NCBI GenBank assembly: GCA_031553505.1
Contig: JAVBLP010000001.1
Location: 1-64,000, forward strand
Direction of reading: 5' to 3'
Length of the DNA: 64,000 nt
DNA from: JAVBLP01 sp031553505
Lineage (GTDB): Bacteria; Elusimicrobiota; Endomicrobiia; Endomicrobiales; Endomicrobiaceae
Shown here: piece after piece, positions 34,801 through 42,227 of the stretch
Numbering within the stretch: the stretch's first letter is position 1
Layout: each line of letters begins with the position of its first letter
Program-made: the position numbers and the translations under genes
Notes under the pieces: generated by a model
What the model saw: only the letters and a program-made list of their open reading frames with translations
Database searches by the model: none
What the model was told of the DNA's origin: nothing

Positions 34801-34892
34801 CCGGGGGTAGGAGCGGAAAAAACAACCGTATAAAACATTACGGTTGCGAGTATTGCAAAAATCGTTGATTTTACTATGTTTTTTATTTTCAC
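31824..34892 (-). CDS. Secreted GH81 endo-1,3-beta-glucanase with C-terminal FlgD/sorting-like domain
   Basis: 1022 residues. Signal peptide (1-26, VVFS-A). The GH81 region (about 30-770) begins 'FQTNKWYTSLVRGGALPLNMHP' (in parts) and has the catalytic-acid motif DHNFHYGYY (Asp near 479) and catalytic-base region QESSAEAMN (Glu near 558-561) preceded by 'GHSWASGMGG'. The C-terminal about 88 residues ('VSVYPNPYKPS...GEKIYDTT...SGIYIYYVESG') match FlgD Ig-like / Por-type sorting tails that anchor or route exported enzymes. GH81 enzymes cleave internal beta-1,3 bonds in laminarin, callose, curdlan or fungal wall glucan. An unusual carbohydrate gene for an otherwise housekeeping segment; first of a run with ccdA and the giant gene. 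Confidence 0.93.
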   Translation of the reverse strand: MKIKNIVKSTIFAILATVMFYTVVFSAPTPGGEASFGTLPTSARPEYSPGGVFGLTAPFQTNKWYTSLVRGGALPLNMHPMNYSFMTECIELRAQGFSTTSERVSIADLYFVGLGVSIAKPNMDSSYYSVYISSYTDWTATVTRLYSSTRWYKAQIGKGLIFTYLNYSNETNPYFQYRGDWSQGSFSYYNETGNAVTLSSTTAYVSDRLLVRSRVGTNWYYFGVYAPENSKFYASANAGYGFMIEFDSSLNESQRLVSVAYIRQGNVAATEIVDEYNILYKYAYNFVTGTRADYTVDYANAKVTTQFNITLNKTRTGAGFEDGTLFALFPHQWRNLAVSPVKTIQGLFGKLKVIAGSSFTVVNNFNGIMPNLTYEVPDSAKTTLRTYLGADKGFTFSGVAANTYDTGKALGRVATLIPILHQSGDFTGRDLMISKLKTELTTWYKYSGQTQKFFGYEGNWRGIIGVSPSYGSNNYNDHNFHYGYYVYASAILAMYDSSFRAAYGGMVDLLVKDYANPVRNDADFPYMRGFDVYSGHSWASGMGGYYDINGNQSVDQESSAEAMNSWAAVYLWGLVTGNQSFIDAGVYGYTTEYSAVKEYYFDTTGENYSDFRSQGYNHNSVGVLWDKSIEYYVLWRIPYGSGSPFPQEVKGIQVLPLAPTMLYQGYDTSYAQSFFNAMSGEANNNPGYWRDIWSRFMAFYDPAGALSYLQSVTTAEAGSSLSYSYYFIHFFNSLGAIDTNYYADSPSFCVMKKAGENTFIAYNPSSSNKSVTFYSRLGGQAGTMTVPPRTFMSTKDFINFKYDSDGYIAQYITSNWNVLVTGAVSDFSANPQLVITQQPLPVENEMFNYMGPCFALSKNESSDFLSAVPMTFNYAGVTIPDGVDENTLRLAYIDPSTKNIEVIDTAPGVSKQITVNIDKAGTYIFVQPLSTPKKLKVSVYPNPYKPSRHSTGGIIFGNLKAGAKIRVYNIAGEKIYDTTIGVDGNFLWKVKNNSNNDIASGIYIYYVESGGNTYKGKMAVER

Positions 34893-35156
34893 TGTTATTT
34901 GATAAACCTTTTTGCCGTTTAGGCGAGTTACTTTTAAAGGAGCATTGCCCCTTAAACCAAAGTACTTTTATCAAACGTGATAAAAGTACCAAAAACACTG
35001 TCGCTGAGCACATTCGTTTTCAAATTTTTAGCCAATTCCTGAAACTTGCCTTTTTCAAAGGCTTCAAACAGGCAGGAATTAAGCCGCCTAAAAATTTGAA
35101 ACCTCATAATACCGTGCTCTAAGGCGACTTTAACTGCAAAAAATTTTATATTTGTC
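34893..35156. repeat. Composite palindromic repeat upstream of the glucanase
   Basis: No gene. Hairpin 1: GTACTTTTATCA/TGATAAAAGTAC, perfect 12-bp arms (34962-34973, 34978-34989). Hairpin 2: nested stem about 114 bases long with GAGCAC/GTGCTC (35006-35011, 35114-35119), CAAATTTTTAG/CTAAAAATTTG (35021-35031, 35088-35098), AATTCCTG/CAGGAATT (35034-35041, 35073-35080) and GCCTTT/AAAGGC (35048-35053, 35057-35062). The order hairpin 1, spacer, hairpin 2 matches the repeats at 10.3 and 12.3 kb. Confidence 0.7.
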
Positions 35157-35184
35157 ATTCTGCGGCCTGAAAGGATCGCAGAAT
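35157..35184. repeat. 28-bp palindromic element, copy 1
   Basis: ATTCTGCG and CGCAGAAT flank a 12-base loop containing CCTGAAAGG. A second copy lies inverted at 43111-43138. The remaining bases to 35303 are unique AT-rich sequence with no gene seen. Confidence 0.7.
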
Positions 35185-35303
35185 CCAGACTATTTGCTGT
35201 GAATGCTGTCTTGCAAGCCCGCACAAGACAGGCTTATGCTTAAATTCACAATAACAAAATATACTGATTTTTCAATTGTTTTTAATTGTTATTATTTGTC
35301 ATT

Positions 35304-36104
35304 TTAAAGTTTTTTTGAAAGCATAAGCTTAAACTCATCCGGAGCGTGTTCCACATACATATTCATACTGTTTTTCTTCATATAATAATCAAAACGCCTG
35401 AGGCTTATTATGTAGTCTACTATAAGGTAAATGCCGCCGCCCAAAAGCAAAACGCCGGCAATGCCTTCGTAAACGCTGTTCATTTCTTCTTTATACTTTT
35501 TGCTGTAATCGTATGTTATATCCAAAACACGGATAAGCGTTTCACCGGATGCGGAAGGGTATGTGCCGTAAAAAGGGCCGAAGCCTGAACCGGGCCACGG
35601 GTTATTGCTTGCCTCTGTTGACGTATATCCTTGTCTATTTGTCCAAACTTCTGCCTGGTTCATATCAAGGTTTATTGAATACCCGCCATTAGAGTTATAA
35701 ACAATAGGAGTACCTAATGAAGAAACGGCATTGCCTTGCGTATTATTATAAGTTATTTGAACCCTGACATTATTTAACGCGACATTTCCGGTATTTACGA
35801 TAGTGCCCGTAGAATTAACTATGTATGCGGGGCCGCCTCCGAAAGCGCCCTGGCTTCTGGTGGAGGCAAATTCCATCGTTACGTTTGGGTTAGAAATATC
35901 CGTTTTTACGGTCCTGAAACCGTCGTAAGTAAGAAAGCCGCCGCCAAGTATTAAAAGTATGCCGTACAAAATTCTGTATTTTGATTTCGGTTCGCTGTAA
36001 TCTTCATAACTGACGCTTCCGTAAGCGTATGAGTAATTTGGCACAGCGGCGGAATAAGAAAACAACAGGCAGGAACAAAGCAGCAAACAAATAATTTTTT
36101 TCAT
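35304..36104 (-). CDS. Hypothetical protein with two membrane segments flanking a beta-rich domain
   Basis: 266 residues, unrecognised family. A signal sequence (1-26) is followed by a hydrophobic segment near 45-62 ('ILYGILLILGGGFLTYDGF'), a Ser/Gly/Asn/Thr-rich beta domain (about 65-205; 'STGTIVNTGNVALNNVRVQI', like a CARDB/FxLYD-type extracellular domain), a second hydrophobic segment near 217-237, and a basic C-terminal tail. It overlaps the upstream response regulator by four bases (ATGA), so both are translated together. An envelope role linked to signalling is a guess. Confidence 0.7.
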   Translation of the reverse strand: MKKIICLLLCSCLLFSYSAAVPNYSYAYGSVSYEDYSEPKSKYRILYGILLILGGGFLTYDGFRTVKTDISNPNVTMEFASTRSQGAFGGGPAYIVNSTGTIVNTGNVALNNVRVQITYNNTQGNAVSSLGTPIVYNSNGGYSINLDMNQAEVWTNRQGYTSTEASNNPWPGSGFGPFYGTYPSASGETLIRVLDITYDYSKKYKEEMNSVYEGIAGVLLLGGGIYLIVDYIISLRRFDYYMKKNSMNMYVEHAPDEFKLMLSKKL

Positions 36105-36472
36105 TTTCCCTCAAATTTATTTTTTATTTCATTAAGCAGCGTAAAAAGGTTTTCGACATAGACGGGCTTTTGCATATAACCGTCGGCACCGAGCTCTCTC
36201 GCGTTCTCCGCTGTAAAAATGGTGCCGGAGCCCGTAATAAAATATATCAGCACTTTGGGGTTTATCTCCTTAATGTAAGGAAACAGATGGTCACCGTCTA
36301 AATCCGGAAGCATAAGGTCCAAAAAAACGGCGTCAGGCTTTTCCGCTTTAAAAACGCTTATGCATTCTTCGGCGTTGGCCGCAGCGCAGACCTCAAAACC
36401 TTTCCTCTGCACAAGCTTTGCCATATTGTCCCTGGCGTAAATTTCATCGTCAACAAGCAGAATTTTTATCAT
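36101..36472 (-). CDS. Stand-alone CheY-like response regulator
   Basis: 123 residues, receiver domain only. Acidic pair D8-D9, phospho-acceptor Asp52 (VFLDLMLPD), Thr near 82 (FITGSG) and Lys near 105 (MQKPVY) are all present, so phosphorylation is expected. No output domain, so it acts by protein contact or as a phosphorelay intermediate. No histidine kinase is nearby; the GHKL-like domains of the giant protein are not an obvious partner because they are predicted to be exported. RBS AGGAG at proper distance. Confidence 0.9.
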   Translation of the reverse strand: MIKILLVDDEIYARDNMAKLVQRKGFEVCAAANAEECISVFKAEKPDAVFLDLMLPDLDGDHLFPYIKEINPKVLIYFITGSGTIFTAENARELGADGYMQKPVYVENLFTLLNEIKNKFEGK

Positions 36473-36716
36473 TACCTGCTCCTAAAAACTTTTATTGCCG
36501 GAACCATCGTCATGCCGAATTTAGACCATGAAATAATTCCGTACTAAAAAACTGTGGAATGATATAGTTGCAAATCACAGATACATTGTCCAAAACGGCA
36601 AATTATAGCTTTTGTAAACGTATTTACATTAAGATTTTATCAAAAATGCATTTAAAAACCAAAGAGTTTATGCGTTGTAATTATAACCCTGATTTTAAAC
36701 CGCGGCAAGAAAAGCG
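36473..36716. promoter_or_regulatory. Intergenic region with candidate promoter for the response-regulator pair
   Basis: No gene. On the minus strand TTGCCG, 17 bases, TATAAT occurs near 36705-36677 (-10 perfect, -35 about 4/6), giving a leader of about 200 bases. A second TATAAT near 36610 lacks a good -35. Confidence 0.35.
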
Positions 36717-37082
36717 TTAAATATAATACTCTCCGGCTTCCGCGGCGAACGCGGATTTTATTATTTCGCATTTGTCCGCGCATATCGAAACGATGTCAAA
36801 TCGGTAATCCCGGGAAATATTTTTCTCTTTCATGTAAATTATTGCTGATTTGATTATTTTCTGCTGTTTTTTGAAGTTTACCGCTTCCTGCGGGGTGCCG
36901 AAAAGGGATGTTTTTCTGTATTTTACTTCCACAAAAACCAAAACTTTTTTCTCTTTTGCCACTATGTCGATTTCGCCGTACGGGGTTCTGTAATTTTTAT
37001 CTAAAATCTTGAAGCCGTTTTTCTTTAAAAACTTTCCCGCTTCCTTTTCTTTGTCGAAACCTATTTTTCTGGTATCAGCCAT
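36717..37082 (-). CDS. yraN: YraN/UPF0102 predicted endonuclease-fold protein
   Basis: 121 residues from ATG 37082 (MADTRKIGFDKEKEAG), with AGGAG upstream; the longer frame has no RBS. The family core 'KILDKNYRTPYGEIDIVAKE...LVFVEVKYRK' carries the restriction-endonuclease-like GE-IDIV...EVK residues. Function in cells is unsettled; links to DNA uptake or repair have been proposed for the family. It overlaps the end of rnhB by 22 bases, the usual genomic neighbour. Confidence 0.88.
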   Translation of the reverse strand: MADTRKIGFDKEKEAGKFLKKNGFKILDKNYRTPYGEIDIVAKEKKVLVFVEVKYRKTSLFGTPQEAVNFKKQQKIIKSAIIYMKEKNISRDYRFDIVSICADKCEIIKSAFAAEAGEYYI

Positions 37083-37696
37083 TGCTGCTCCTGCGAACAC
37101 AGTTTTACCGGCGCGAAACTTACCCTGTGAATCGGGCACGCGCCGTACTTTTTAAGAGCTTCCATATGCACTTTTGTCCCGTAGCCTTTATGTTTTTCAA
37201 AACCGTACTGCGGATACTTCAGGGCGTACTCAAGCATTAATCTGTCTCTTGTTACTTTTGCAAGTATCGATGCCGCCGCAATAGCCGCGCTTTTCGCGTC
37301 TCCGTCAATTATAGATTCCTGGTTATATTTAAGCCCCGGTATTTTGTGGTTGCCGTCAACTATGCAGTAGTCCGCTTTAGTTTTTAAACCACAGACGGCA
37401 TTTCTCATAGCCATAAAAGTCGCCTGCAGGATGTTTATGTTATCAATAACGGAGTTGTCAACTGTTTGTATTGAAAAATCAACAGCTTTTTGAATTATAA
37501 TATCAAAAAGTTCTTCACGCTTTTTATGAGTTAATTGTTTGGAATCGTTTAAATAAGGTATGTTTATGTCTTTGGGGAGTATCACGGCCGCAGCCGCAAC
37601 CGGACCTGCTAAAGGACCCCGCCCGGCTTCGTCAATACCTGCCACCGAGTTGAGTCCTTTATCGTAATAAGCTTTATCAAATAAGAATGGGTCCAT
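37061..37696 (-). CDS. rnhB: Ribonuclease HII
   Basis: 211 residues. The catalytic acids are visible in 'VAGIDEAGRGPLAGPV' (Asp, Glu), 'CIVDGNHKI' (Asp) and 'ILAKVTRDRLM' (Asp). It cleaves RNA in RNA-DNA hybrids and single ribonucleotides in DNA. It is 18 bases after rplS, in the ribosomal operon. Confidence 0.95.
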   Translation of the reverse strand: MDPFLFDKAYYDKGLNSVAGIDEAGRGPLAGPVAAAAVILPKDINIPYLNDSKQLTHKKREELFDIIIQKAVDFSIQTVDNSVIDNINILQATFMAMRNAVCGLKTKADYCIVDGNHKIPGLKYNQESIIDGDAKSAAIAAASILAKVTRDRLMLEYALKYPQYGFEKHKGYGTKVHMEALKKYGACPIHRVSFAPVKLCSQEQQWLIPEK

Positions 37697-37714
37697 TAAT
37701 GCCCCATTTTTGTA

Positions 37715-38104
37715 TTAGTTTGCCGCGGGAGTTTCTTCAGCAGCTTTTGCCATTATTTTTTTCGAAGAATCTTCAGCAATTCTTGCGGCTTTGCCTGAAA
37801 GTTTTCTTAAGTAGTAAAGTTTCGCTCTGCGGACTTTGCCGCGCCTTGCGATTTCCACTTTGTCTATTCTGGGTGAATGAATAGGGAATATTCTTTCTAC
37901 GCCAACGCCGAATGAAATCTTTCTTACCGTAAAAGTTTCCGAGAGACCTGTTCCTTTCATTCTGATAACAACGCCTTCAAAAACCTGTATTCTTTCATTT
38001 CCGCCTTCAACAACTTTGAAATGCACTTTCACCTGGTCGCCCGGTGTGAAGCTTACGCCCAAATTCTTTTTCTGCGCTGCCTGCACTTGCTCTAATAATG
38101 ACAT
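37715..38104 (-). CDS. rplS: 50S ribosomal protein L19
   Basis: 129 residues, normal length. Typical motifs 'GDQVKVHFKVVEGGNERIQVF', 'GTGLSETFTVRKISFGVGVERIFPIHSP' (in parts) and 'RRGKVRRAKLYYLR'. L19 lies at the 30S-50S interface. RBS AGGAG. Order rpsP-khpA-rimM-trmD-rplS is the conserved bacterial one. The C-terminal tail is Ala/Glu/Lys-rich. Confidence 0.97.
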   Translation of the reverse strand: MSLLEQVQAAQKKNLGVSFTPGDQVKVHFKVVEGGNERIQVFEGVVIRMKGTGLSETFTVRKISFGVGVERIFPIHSPRIDKVEIARRGKVRRAKLYYLRKLSGKAARIAEDSSKKIMAKAAEETPAAN

Positions 38105-38114
38105 TTTACTGCTC

Positions 38115-38813
38115 CTATTTTAATATATCAGGACGTCTTTTTTTTGTCCTTTCATGAGACTGTTTTTTACGCCAGTCCGCTATCTTTTTATGGTCTCCGG
38201 ATAATAACACTTCCGGAACTTTTAAACCCTTAAAAACCGCCGGCCTCGTGTAGTGCGGATAATCCAAAAAGCCATTGTAAAATGAATCATTTTTAACCGA
38301 ATCTTCTTCCTTTACAACGCCCGGAATCATCCTTGCCACCGCGTCAATCAAAACCATCGCGGGAATTTCTCCGCCCGTGAGCACATAATCGCCGATTGAT
38401 ATTTCATCATCAACAAAATCCATTATGCGTTCATCTATGCCTTCGTAATGACCGCACAAGATAACTAAATGCTTGAATTTTGAAAGGTTTTTTATAATTG
38501 AACTGTTTAACTGCCTGCCCTGCGGAGACATATAAATAACATAAGGCTTGCTGTAAGGATTTTTATAATCTTTATTCCTTTTCTTTACGCCCGTACTTTT
38601 TATAGCGTCATAAATCGGTTCCGGCTTCATAACCATGCCGGCACCGCCGCCAAACGGCTTATCATCAACCTTTTTATGCTTGTCTTTAGAGAAAGATCTG
38701 ATATCTTTTATGTTTATGCCTAAAATCTTTTTTTCTTTTGCTTTACCTATAAGGCTTTCGGTCAAAGGTCCTTCAAACATACCGGGAAAAAGCGTCAATA
38801 TGTCAATCTTCAT
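38115..38813 (-). CDS. trmD: tRNA (guanine-N1)-methyltransferase TrmD
   Basis: 232 residues. The SPOUT knot is marked by 'DDKPFGGGAGMVMKPEP', 'YMSPQGRQLN', 'ILCGHYEGIDERI' and 'EISIGDYVLTGGEIPA'. TrmD makes m1G37 in tRNAs with SAM, preventing +1 frameshifts. The start overlaps the short rimM by 11 bases and has no clear RBS, so it is likely translated by coupling. Confidence 0.97.
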   Translation of the reverse strand: MKIDILTLFPGMFEGPLTESLIGKAKEKKILGINIKDIRSFSKDKHKKVDDKPFGGGAGMVMKPEPIYDAIKSTGVKKRNKDYKNPYSKPYVIYMSPQGRQLNSSIIKNLSKFKHLVILCGHYEGIDERIMDFVDDEISIGDYVLTGGEIPAMVLIDAVARMIPGVVKEEDSVKNDSFYNGFLDYPHYTRPAVFKGLKVPEVLLSGDHKKIADWRKKQSHERTKKRRPDILK

Positions 38814-39114
38814 ACACTAAATAGCCGTTATATTCAATGTGCCCGTCCGCAGACTTTTCATTCACGTAAATGTTTTCGTAACCGCTGGGCAAAGAGACAA
38901 ATATCTTTTTTCTTAAAATATTAACTTCTTTCACTATATTTTTTAATGCGGGAATCAATATTTCTTCGTTGTCATACTTAACAACCCATACATCGTTGCT
39001 TCCCGTAGAGATAACCTCTGAAAGAACCCCTAGCCTTTCACCTGCCTGGTTAAAAACTTCAAAGTTAAGGATGTCGGATACTTTCCATGTAATTTGGGAC
39101 GTCTTTTGCTTCAT
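38803..39114 (-). CDS. rimM: Short RimM-like protein: PRC-barrel domain only
   Basis: 103 residues, whereas RimM is usually about 165-180. After about 12 residues the sequence matches the C-terminal PRC barrel ('LNFEVFNQAGERLGVLSEVI', 'EILIPALKNIVKEVNILRKKIFV'). The N-terminal RimM domain with its 'G-x-I-x-x-x-x-G-x-x-G' start is absent, and the preceding stop (khpA, 39119) leaves no room for it. RimM helps mature the 30S head and binds S19. Position between khpA and trmD is where rimM belongs, so I take it as a reduced rimM. Confidence 0.75.
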   Translation of the reverse strand: MKQKTSQITWKVSDILNFEVFNQAGERLGVLSEVISTGSNDVWVVKYDNEEILIPALKNIVKEVNILRKKIFVSLPSGYENIYVNEKSADGHIEYNGYLVYED

Positions 39115-39118
39115 ATAC

Positions 39119-39349
39119 CTACTCTACTATTTCAACAGTCGCTCTCTTATCAAGTTTTGCTGAAGCAGAGTTAACAATAATTCTTATTGCTTTTATAATT
39201 CTGCCTTCTTTACCGATAATTTTGCCTCTGTCGCCGTCTGCAACTTTAAGCTCCAAAACAGTCGCTTTTTCGCCTGCAATTTCTTTAACTTCTACCTGGT
39301 CAGGATTGTCTACCAAAGCTTTCGCGATGTAAAGCACTAGGTCTTTCAT
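39119..39349 (-). CDS. khpA: KH-domain RNA-binding protein KhpA
   Basis: 76 residues, the usual size. The KH signature GKIIGKEGR (about 42-50) lies in 'DRGKIIGKEGRIIKAIRII'. KhpA is a small RNA-binding protein, often paired with KhpB, that affects cell elongation and mRNA regulation in other bacteria. It lies between rpsP and rimM as commonly seen. Strong RBS (GGGGGGA). Confidence 0.93.
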   Translation of the reverse strand: MKDLVLYIAKALVDNPDQVEVKEIAGEKATVLELKVADGDRGKIIGKEGRIIKAIRIIVNSASAKLDKRATVEIVE

Positions 39350-39381
39350 GGTGTTCCCCCCATTGTGCAGCTTTAAACGGA

Positions 39382-39633
39382 CTACTTACTTTCTGTTGAA
39401 TTGGTTTTTTTTATTAAATCAGCAACGGTGTCAGAAGCTTTCGCGCCTGTTCCGAGCCAATAATTTATTCTTTCCATATTAACAGTAAATTTGTTGTCTT
39501 CCGCGATAGGATCGTACTGGCCTAATATTTCAATAGGTTCGCCGTCTCTTTTTGATCTTTTGTCGATTGCAACAACTCTGTAATAAGGTCTTTTTGGTTT
39601 GCCCTTTCTCTGCAAACGTAACATAACTGCCAT
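39382..39633 (-). CDS. rpsP: 30S ribosomal protein S16
   Basis: 83 residues. 'VMLRLQRKGKPKRPYYRVVA' and 'LGQYDPI' with 'INYWLGTGAKASDTV' are typical S16. It is needed for 30S assembly. It is first in the ribosomal operon behind a perfect promoter, with RBS GGAGG. Confidence 0.97.
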   Translation of the reverse strand: MAVMLRLQRKGKPKRPYYRVVAIDKRSKRDGEPIEILGQYDPIAEDNKFTVNMERINYWLGTGAKASDTVADLIKKTNSTESK

Positions 39634-39689
39634 CTTTTTTTCCTCCGAATTTCATGTTTCAAGCGCTATATACAAGTCTTGAATTTAAG

Positions 39690-39718
39690 ATTATATATGA
39701 ATTGGCGGATTTTGTCAA
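39690..39718 (-). promoter_or_regulatory. Perfect sigma70 consensus promoter of the rpsP operon
   Basis: Minus strand TTGACA (39718-39713), 17-base spacer, TATAAT (39695-39690): both boxes and the spacing match consensus exactly. Confidence 0.85.
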
Positions 39719-39739
39719 ACACCCATATTGCCGCTTCAT

Positions 39740-39768
39740 TTTACTTGTACCGTACGATTTGTTATAAT
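39740..39768 (+). promoter_or_regulatory. Promoter for the two-lipoprotein operon
   Basis: TTTACT (39740-39745), 17-base spacer, TATAAT (39763-39768), divergent from the rpsP promoter. Confidence 0.55.
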
Positions 39769-39801
39769 CCATTATACAATATATAGAGGACATGTCAAAT
39801 A

Positions 39802-40338
39802 ATGAAAAAACTATTACTTTTTACAGGCTTTTTAGCTGTTTTCTCACTAACTTCTGCTTGCGTTAAGCCGCAAACACAGGAAAACTACAAACCTTATACC
39901 GATGCGGTGTTTAATTTTTCCCTTTCCGTTCCGCAATCATGGAACAGAGCGCAGTTTGAACCTCTTGTAACGTTTTTCCAGGCGCCCGAAAAAGATGAAT
40001 TTAACGCGTCGCTCGGAATTTTAACCGATGCATACAATCCCAAGACCGTAAATATGACGCAAAAAGAGTTTTACGAAGAAAGCATCAAAGCAATACAGGA
40101 TTTTAAAATAATCAGTTACAAAAAAACCGTTTTTGCCGGACAGGAATGCCTTGAAGTTGTGTTTGACTCAGCCGGAAGTTACGGAAAAATGAGGCAGAAA
40201 GAGTATATTTTTAACTATAATAATGTTCTTTTCATACTTATTTTTACTTCTTTGCAGAAATATTACGCGCAATATGAAACAGATTTTCAAAAAATCGCGG
40301 ATTCTTTCTACTTTATAGACGGCAGCAACAATGCTTAA
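39802..40338 (+). CDS. PsbP/DUF1795-like lipoprotein
   Basis: 178 residues. Signal sequence with lipobox TSAC (Cys20). The mature part 'YTDAVFNFSLSVPQSWNRAQF...VTFFQAP' and later 'GQECLEVVFDSAG...YIFNYNNVLFILIFTS' follows the PsbP/DcrB-like alpha-beta fold often found as small lipoproteins. Molecular role unknown. It overlaps the next lipoprotein gene by eight bases, so they form a pair. Confidence 0.75.
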   Translation: MKKLLLFTGFLAVFSLTSACVKPQTQENYKPYTDAVFNFSLSVPQSWNRAQFEPLVTFFQAPEKDEFNASLGILTDAYNPKTVNMTQKEFYEESIKAIQDFKIISYKKTVFAGQECLEVVFDSAGSYGKMRQKEYIFNYNNVLFILIFTSLQKYYAQYETDFQKIADSFYFIDGSNNA

Positions 40339-40765
40339 AAAACTACCGCTCATCGCGCTGTGCTTAATGCTTACTTCCTGTTCGGTTCTGGATTATCCGA
40401 GCCGCATTGCCGGATATTCGACCCAAAAATTTGAGAATGAAAAAGCCGGACGGTTTGAGCAAACTTTTGACACTTCAAAAAACCTCGCGTTTAATGACAC
40501 TTTAGCCGTTATAAAAGAGCTAAGGGCGCGCGTGACGCATAAAAACCTTAAGAAAGGTTTTGTAATAGCGTTTGATTTTTCAAAGAGTTTTGATTATTGC
40601 CTAGATTCAACGGAAGTCGGCTTTTTTATTGAAGAACTTAATGAAAATTCAGTTAAAATCACGGTTATTTCAAATAACAGCCTGCTTGCAAGGAATGTTT
40701 CCTACAAATACTTTGAACTTTTAACCCAAAAACGCGCTGAACCGCAGGAACAACCGGAAGAATAA
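40331..40765 (+). CDS. Hypothetical lipoprotein
   Basis: 144 residues. Lipobox LTSC (Cys17). The mature sequence ('RFEQTFDTSKNLAFNDTLAVIKEL...VTHKNLKKGFVIAFDFSKSF...TEVGFFIEELNENSVKITVIS', quoted in pieces) has an alternating alpha/beta pattern like small DUF3568/DUF799-type envelope lipoproteins, but I do not assign a family. The C-terminus is Glu/Gln-rich. Translationally coupled to the PsbP-like gene. Confidence 0.7.
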   Translation: MLKKLPLIALCLMLTSCSVLDYPSRIAGYSTQKFENEKAGRFEQTFDTSKNLAFNDTLAVIKELRARVTHKNLKKGFVIAFDFSKSFDYCLDSTEVGFFIEELNENSVKITVISNNSLLARNVSYKYFELLTQKRAEPQEQPEE

Positions 40766-40771
40766 ACTCTT

Positions 40772-40800
40772 TTGACTAAACAGAGCAAATCTTTTATAAT
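40772..40800 (+). promoter_or_regulatory. eno promoter
   Basis: TTGACT (40772-40777), 17-base spacer, TATAAT (40795-40800), followed by AGGAGG at 40846-40851 before the eno ATG. Confidence 0.75.
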
Positions 40801-40859
40801 GACAGCGTTTTTATATTTATAAACCAGATACAATAAATCCAAAACAGGAGGCAGCAAAG

Positions 40860-42164
40860 ATGGCAAAAATCACATCAGTACACGGCAGGGAAATTATCGA
40901 TTCCCGCGGAAACCCAACGGTAGAAGTTGACGTAAAACTTGACGACGGAACGCTCGGAAGAGCCGCAGTGCCCTCGGGAGCTTCGACAGGCGAAAGAGAA
41001 GCTTTGGAACTCAGAGACGGCGACAAAAAAAGATTCGGCGGAAAAGGCGTTTTGAAAGCCGTTGAAAATATCAACAAAATAATAGCCCCTAAAATAACCG
41101 GCATGGAAATAACAAAGCAGCAAGAAATTGACGACATAATGATAAAGCTTGATGGAACCGATTTCAAAAGCAATCTCGGGGCAAACGCGATTCTCGGCGT
41201 ATCCCTGGCTTGCGCGAAAGCCGGCGCAAACTCCAAAAAAATGCCGGTGTATGAATACGTAAGAGAAGTTTACAACCTTAAGTCGGACAAATACGTTTTG
41301 CCTGTTCCTTTAATGAACATCATCAACGGCGGCGAACACGCTGACAACAATGTTGACCTTCAGGAATTTATGATAGCGCCTGTAAGCGCGCCTAATTTCC
41401 GCGAAGCGCTCAGAATGGGCTGCGAAGTTTTCCACGCTTTGAAAAAAGTTTTAAACGATAAAGGCTACGCTACCGGAGTAGGCGACGAAGGCGGTTTTGC
41501 GCCAAACCTTAAATCAAACATAGAAGCTTTGGAAGTTATATCCGAAGCCGTAAAAAAAGCCGGTTTTGAACTCGGCAAAGACATACTCTTGGCTCTCGAC
41601 TGCGCGGCCAGCGAACTTTACGAAGACGGAAAGTACACGCTTGAAGGCGAAACGTCGGACAAAGTAAAAACTTCCGCAGAAATGATAAAGTTCTACGAAG
41701 AATGGCTTAAGAAATACCCGATCATATCCATGGAAGACGGCTTGAGCGAAAAAGACTGGGCAGGCTGGAAGCCTTTAACGGATGAATTGAAATCCAAAAT
41801 GCAGCTCGTAGGAGACGATTTATTCGTAACCAACACAAAAATATTTAAAGAAGGTATTGAGAAAGGCATCGCCAACTCAATCCTTATAAAAGTAAACCAG
41901 ATCGGCTCGCTTTCAGAAACAGTGGCAGCGGTACAGATGGCTTACGCGGCAGGTTACACGGCGATTATGTCGCACCGTTCAGGCGAAACCGAAGACAGTA
42001 TAATTGCGGATTTGGCCGTAGCGCTTAACACCGGGCAGATAAAGACCGGCTCTGCTTCAAGAACAGACAGGATGTGCAAATACAACCAGCTTTTGAGAAT
42101 CGAAGAAGAACTCGGTTCCAAAGCAAGCTATTTGGGCAAAGCGGCGTTTTCAAGCATAAAATAA
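40860..42164 (+). CDS. eno: Enolase
   Basis: 434 residues, normal length. 'GREIIDSRGNPTVEVDV', 'PSGASTGEREALELRDGD', catalytic 'GDEGGFAPNL', 'SMEDGLSEKDW' and Lys in 'ILIKVNQIGSLSET' are all present, with the Mg-binding residues. Converts 2-phosphoglycerate to phosphoenolpyruvate in glycolysis. Strong promoter and RBS suggest high expression. Confidence 0.98.
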   Translation: MAKITSVHGREIIDSRGNPTVEVDVKLDDGTLGRAAVPSGASTGEREALELRDGDKKRFGGKGVLKAVENINKIIAPKITGMEITKQQEIDDIMIKLDGTDFKSNLGANAILGVSLACAKAGANSKKMPVYEYVREVYNLKSDKYVLPVPLMNIINGGEHADNNVDLQEFMIAPVSAPNFREALRMGCEVFHALKKVLNDKGYATGVGDEGGFAPNLKSNIEALEVISEAVKKAGFELGKDILLALDCAASELYEDGKYTLEGETSDKVKTSAEMIKFYEEWLKKYPIISMEDGLSEKDWAGWKPLTDELKSKMQLVGDDLFVTNTKIFKEGIEKGIANSILIKVNQIGSLSETVAAVQMAYAAGYTAIMSHRSGETEDSIIADLAVALNTGQIKTGSASRTDRMCKYNQLLRIEEELGSKASYLGKAAFSSIK

Positions 42165-42227
42165 AGCACAGTACAAAGTGAAGAGTAAAAACATTGTGTT
42201 TTTGTAAAACCGAAACTAATTATCATA

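Noticed and set aside
42171..42227. Possible small RNA between eno and ftsB
   Set aside because: No promoter or convincing fold apart from the downstream hairpin.
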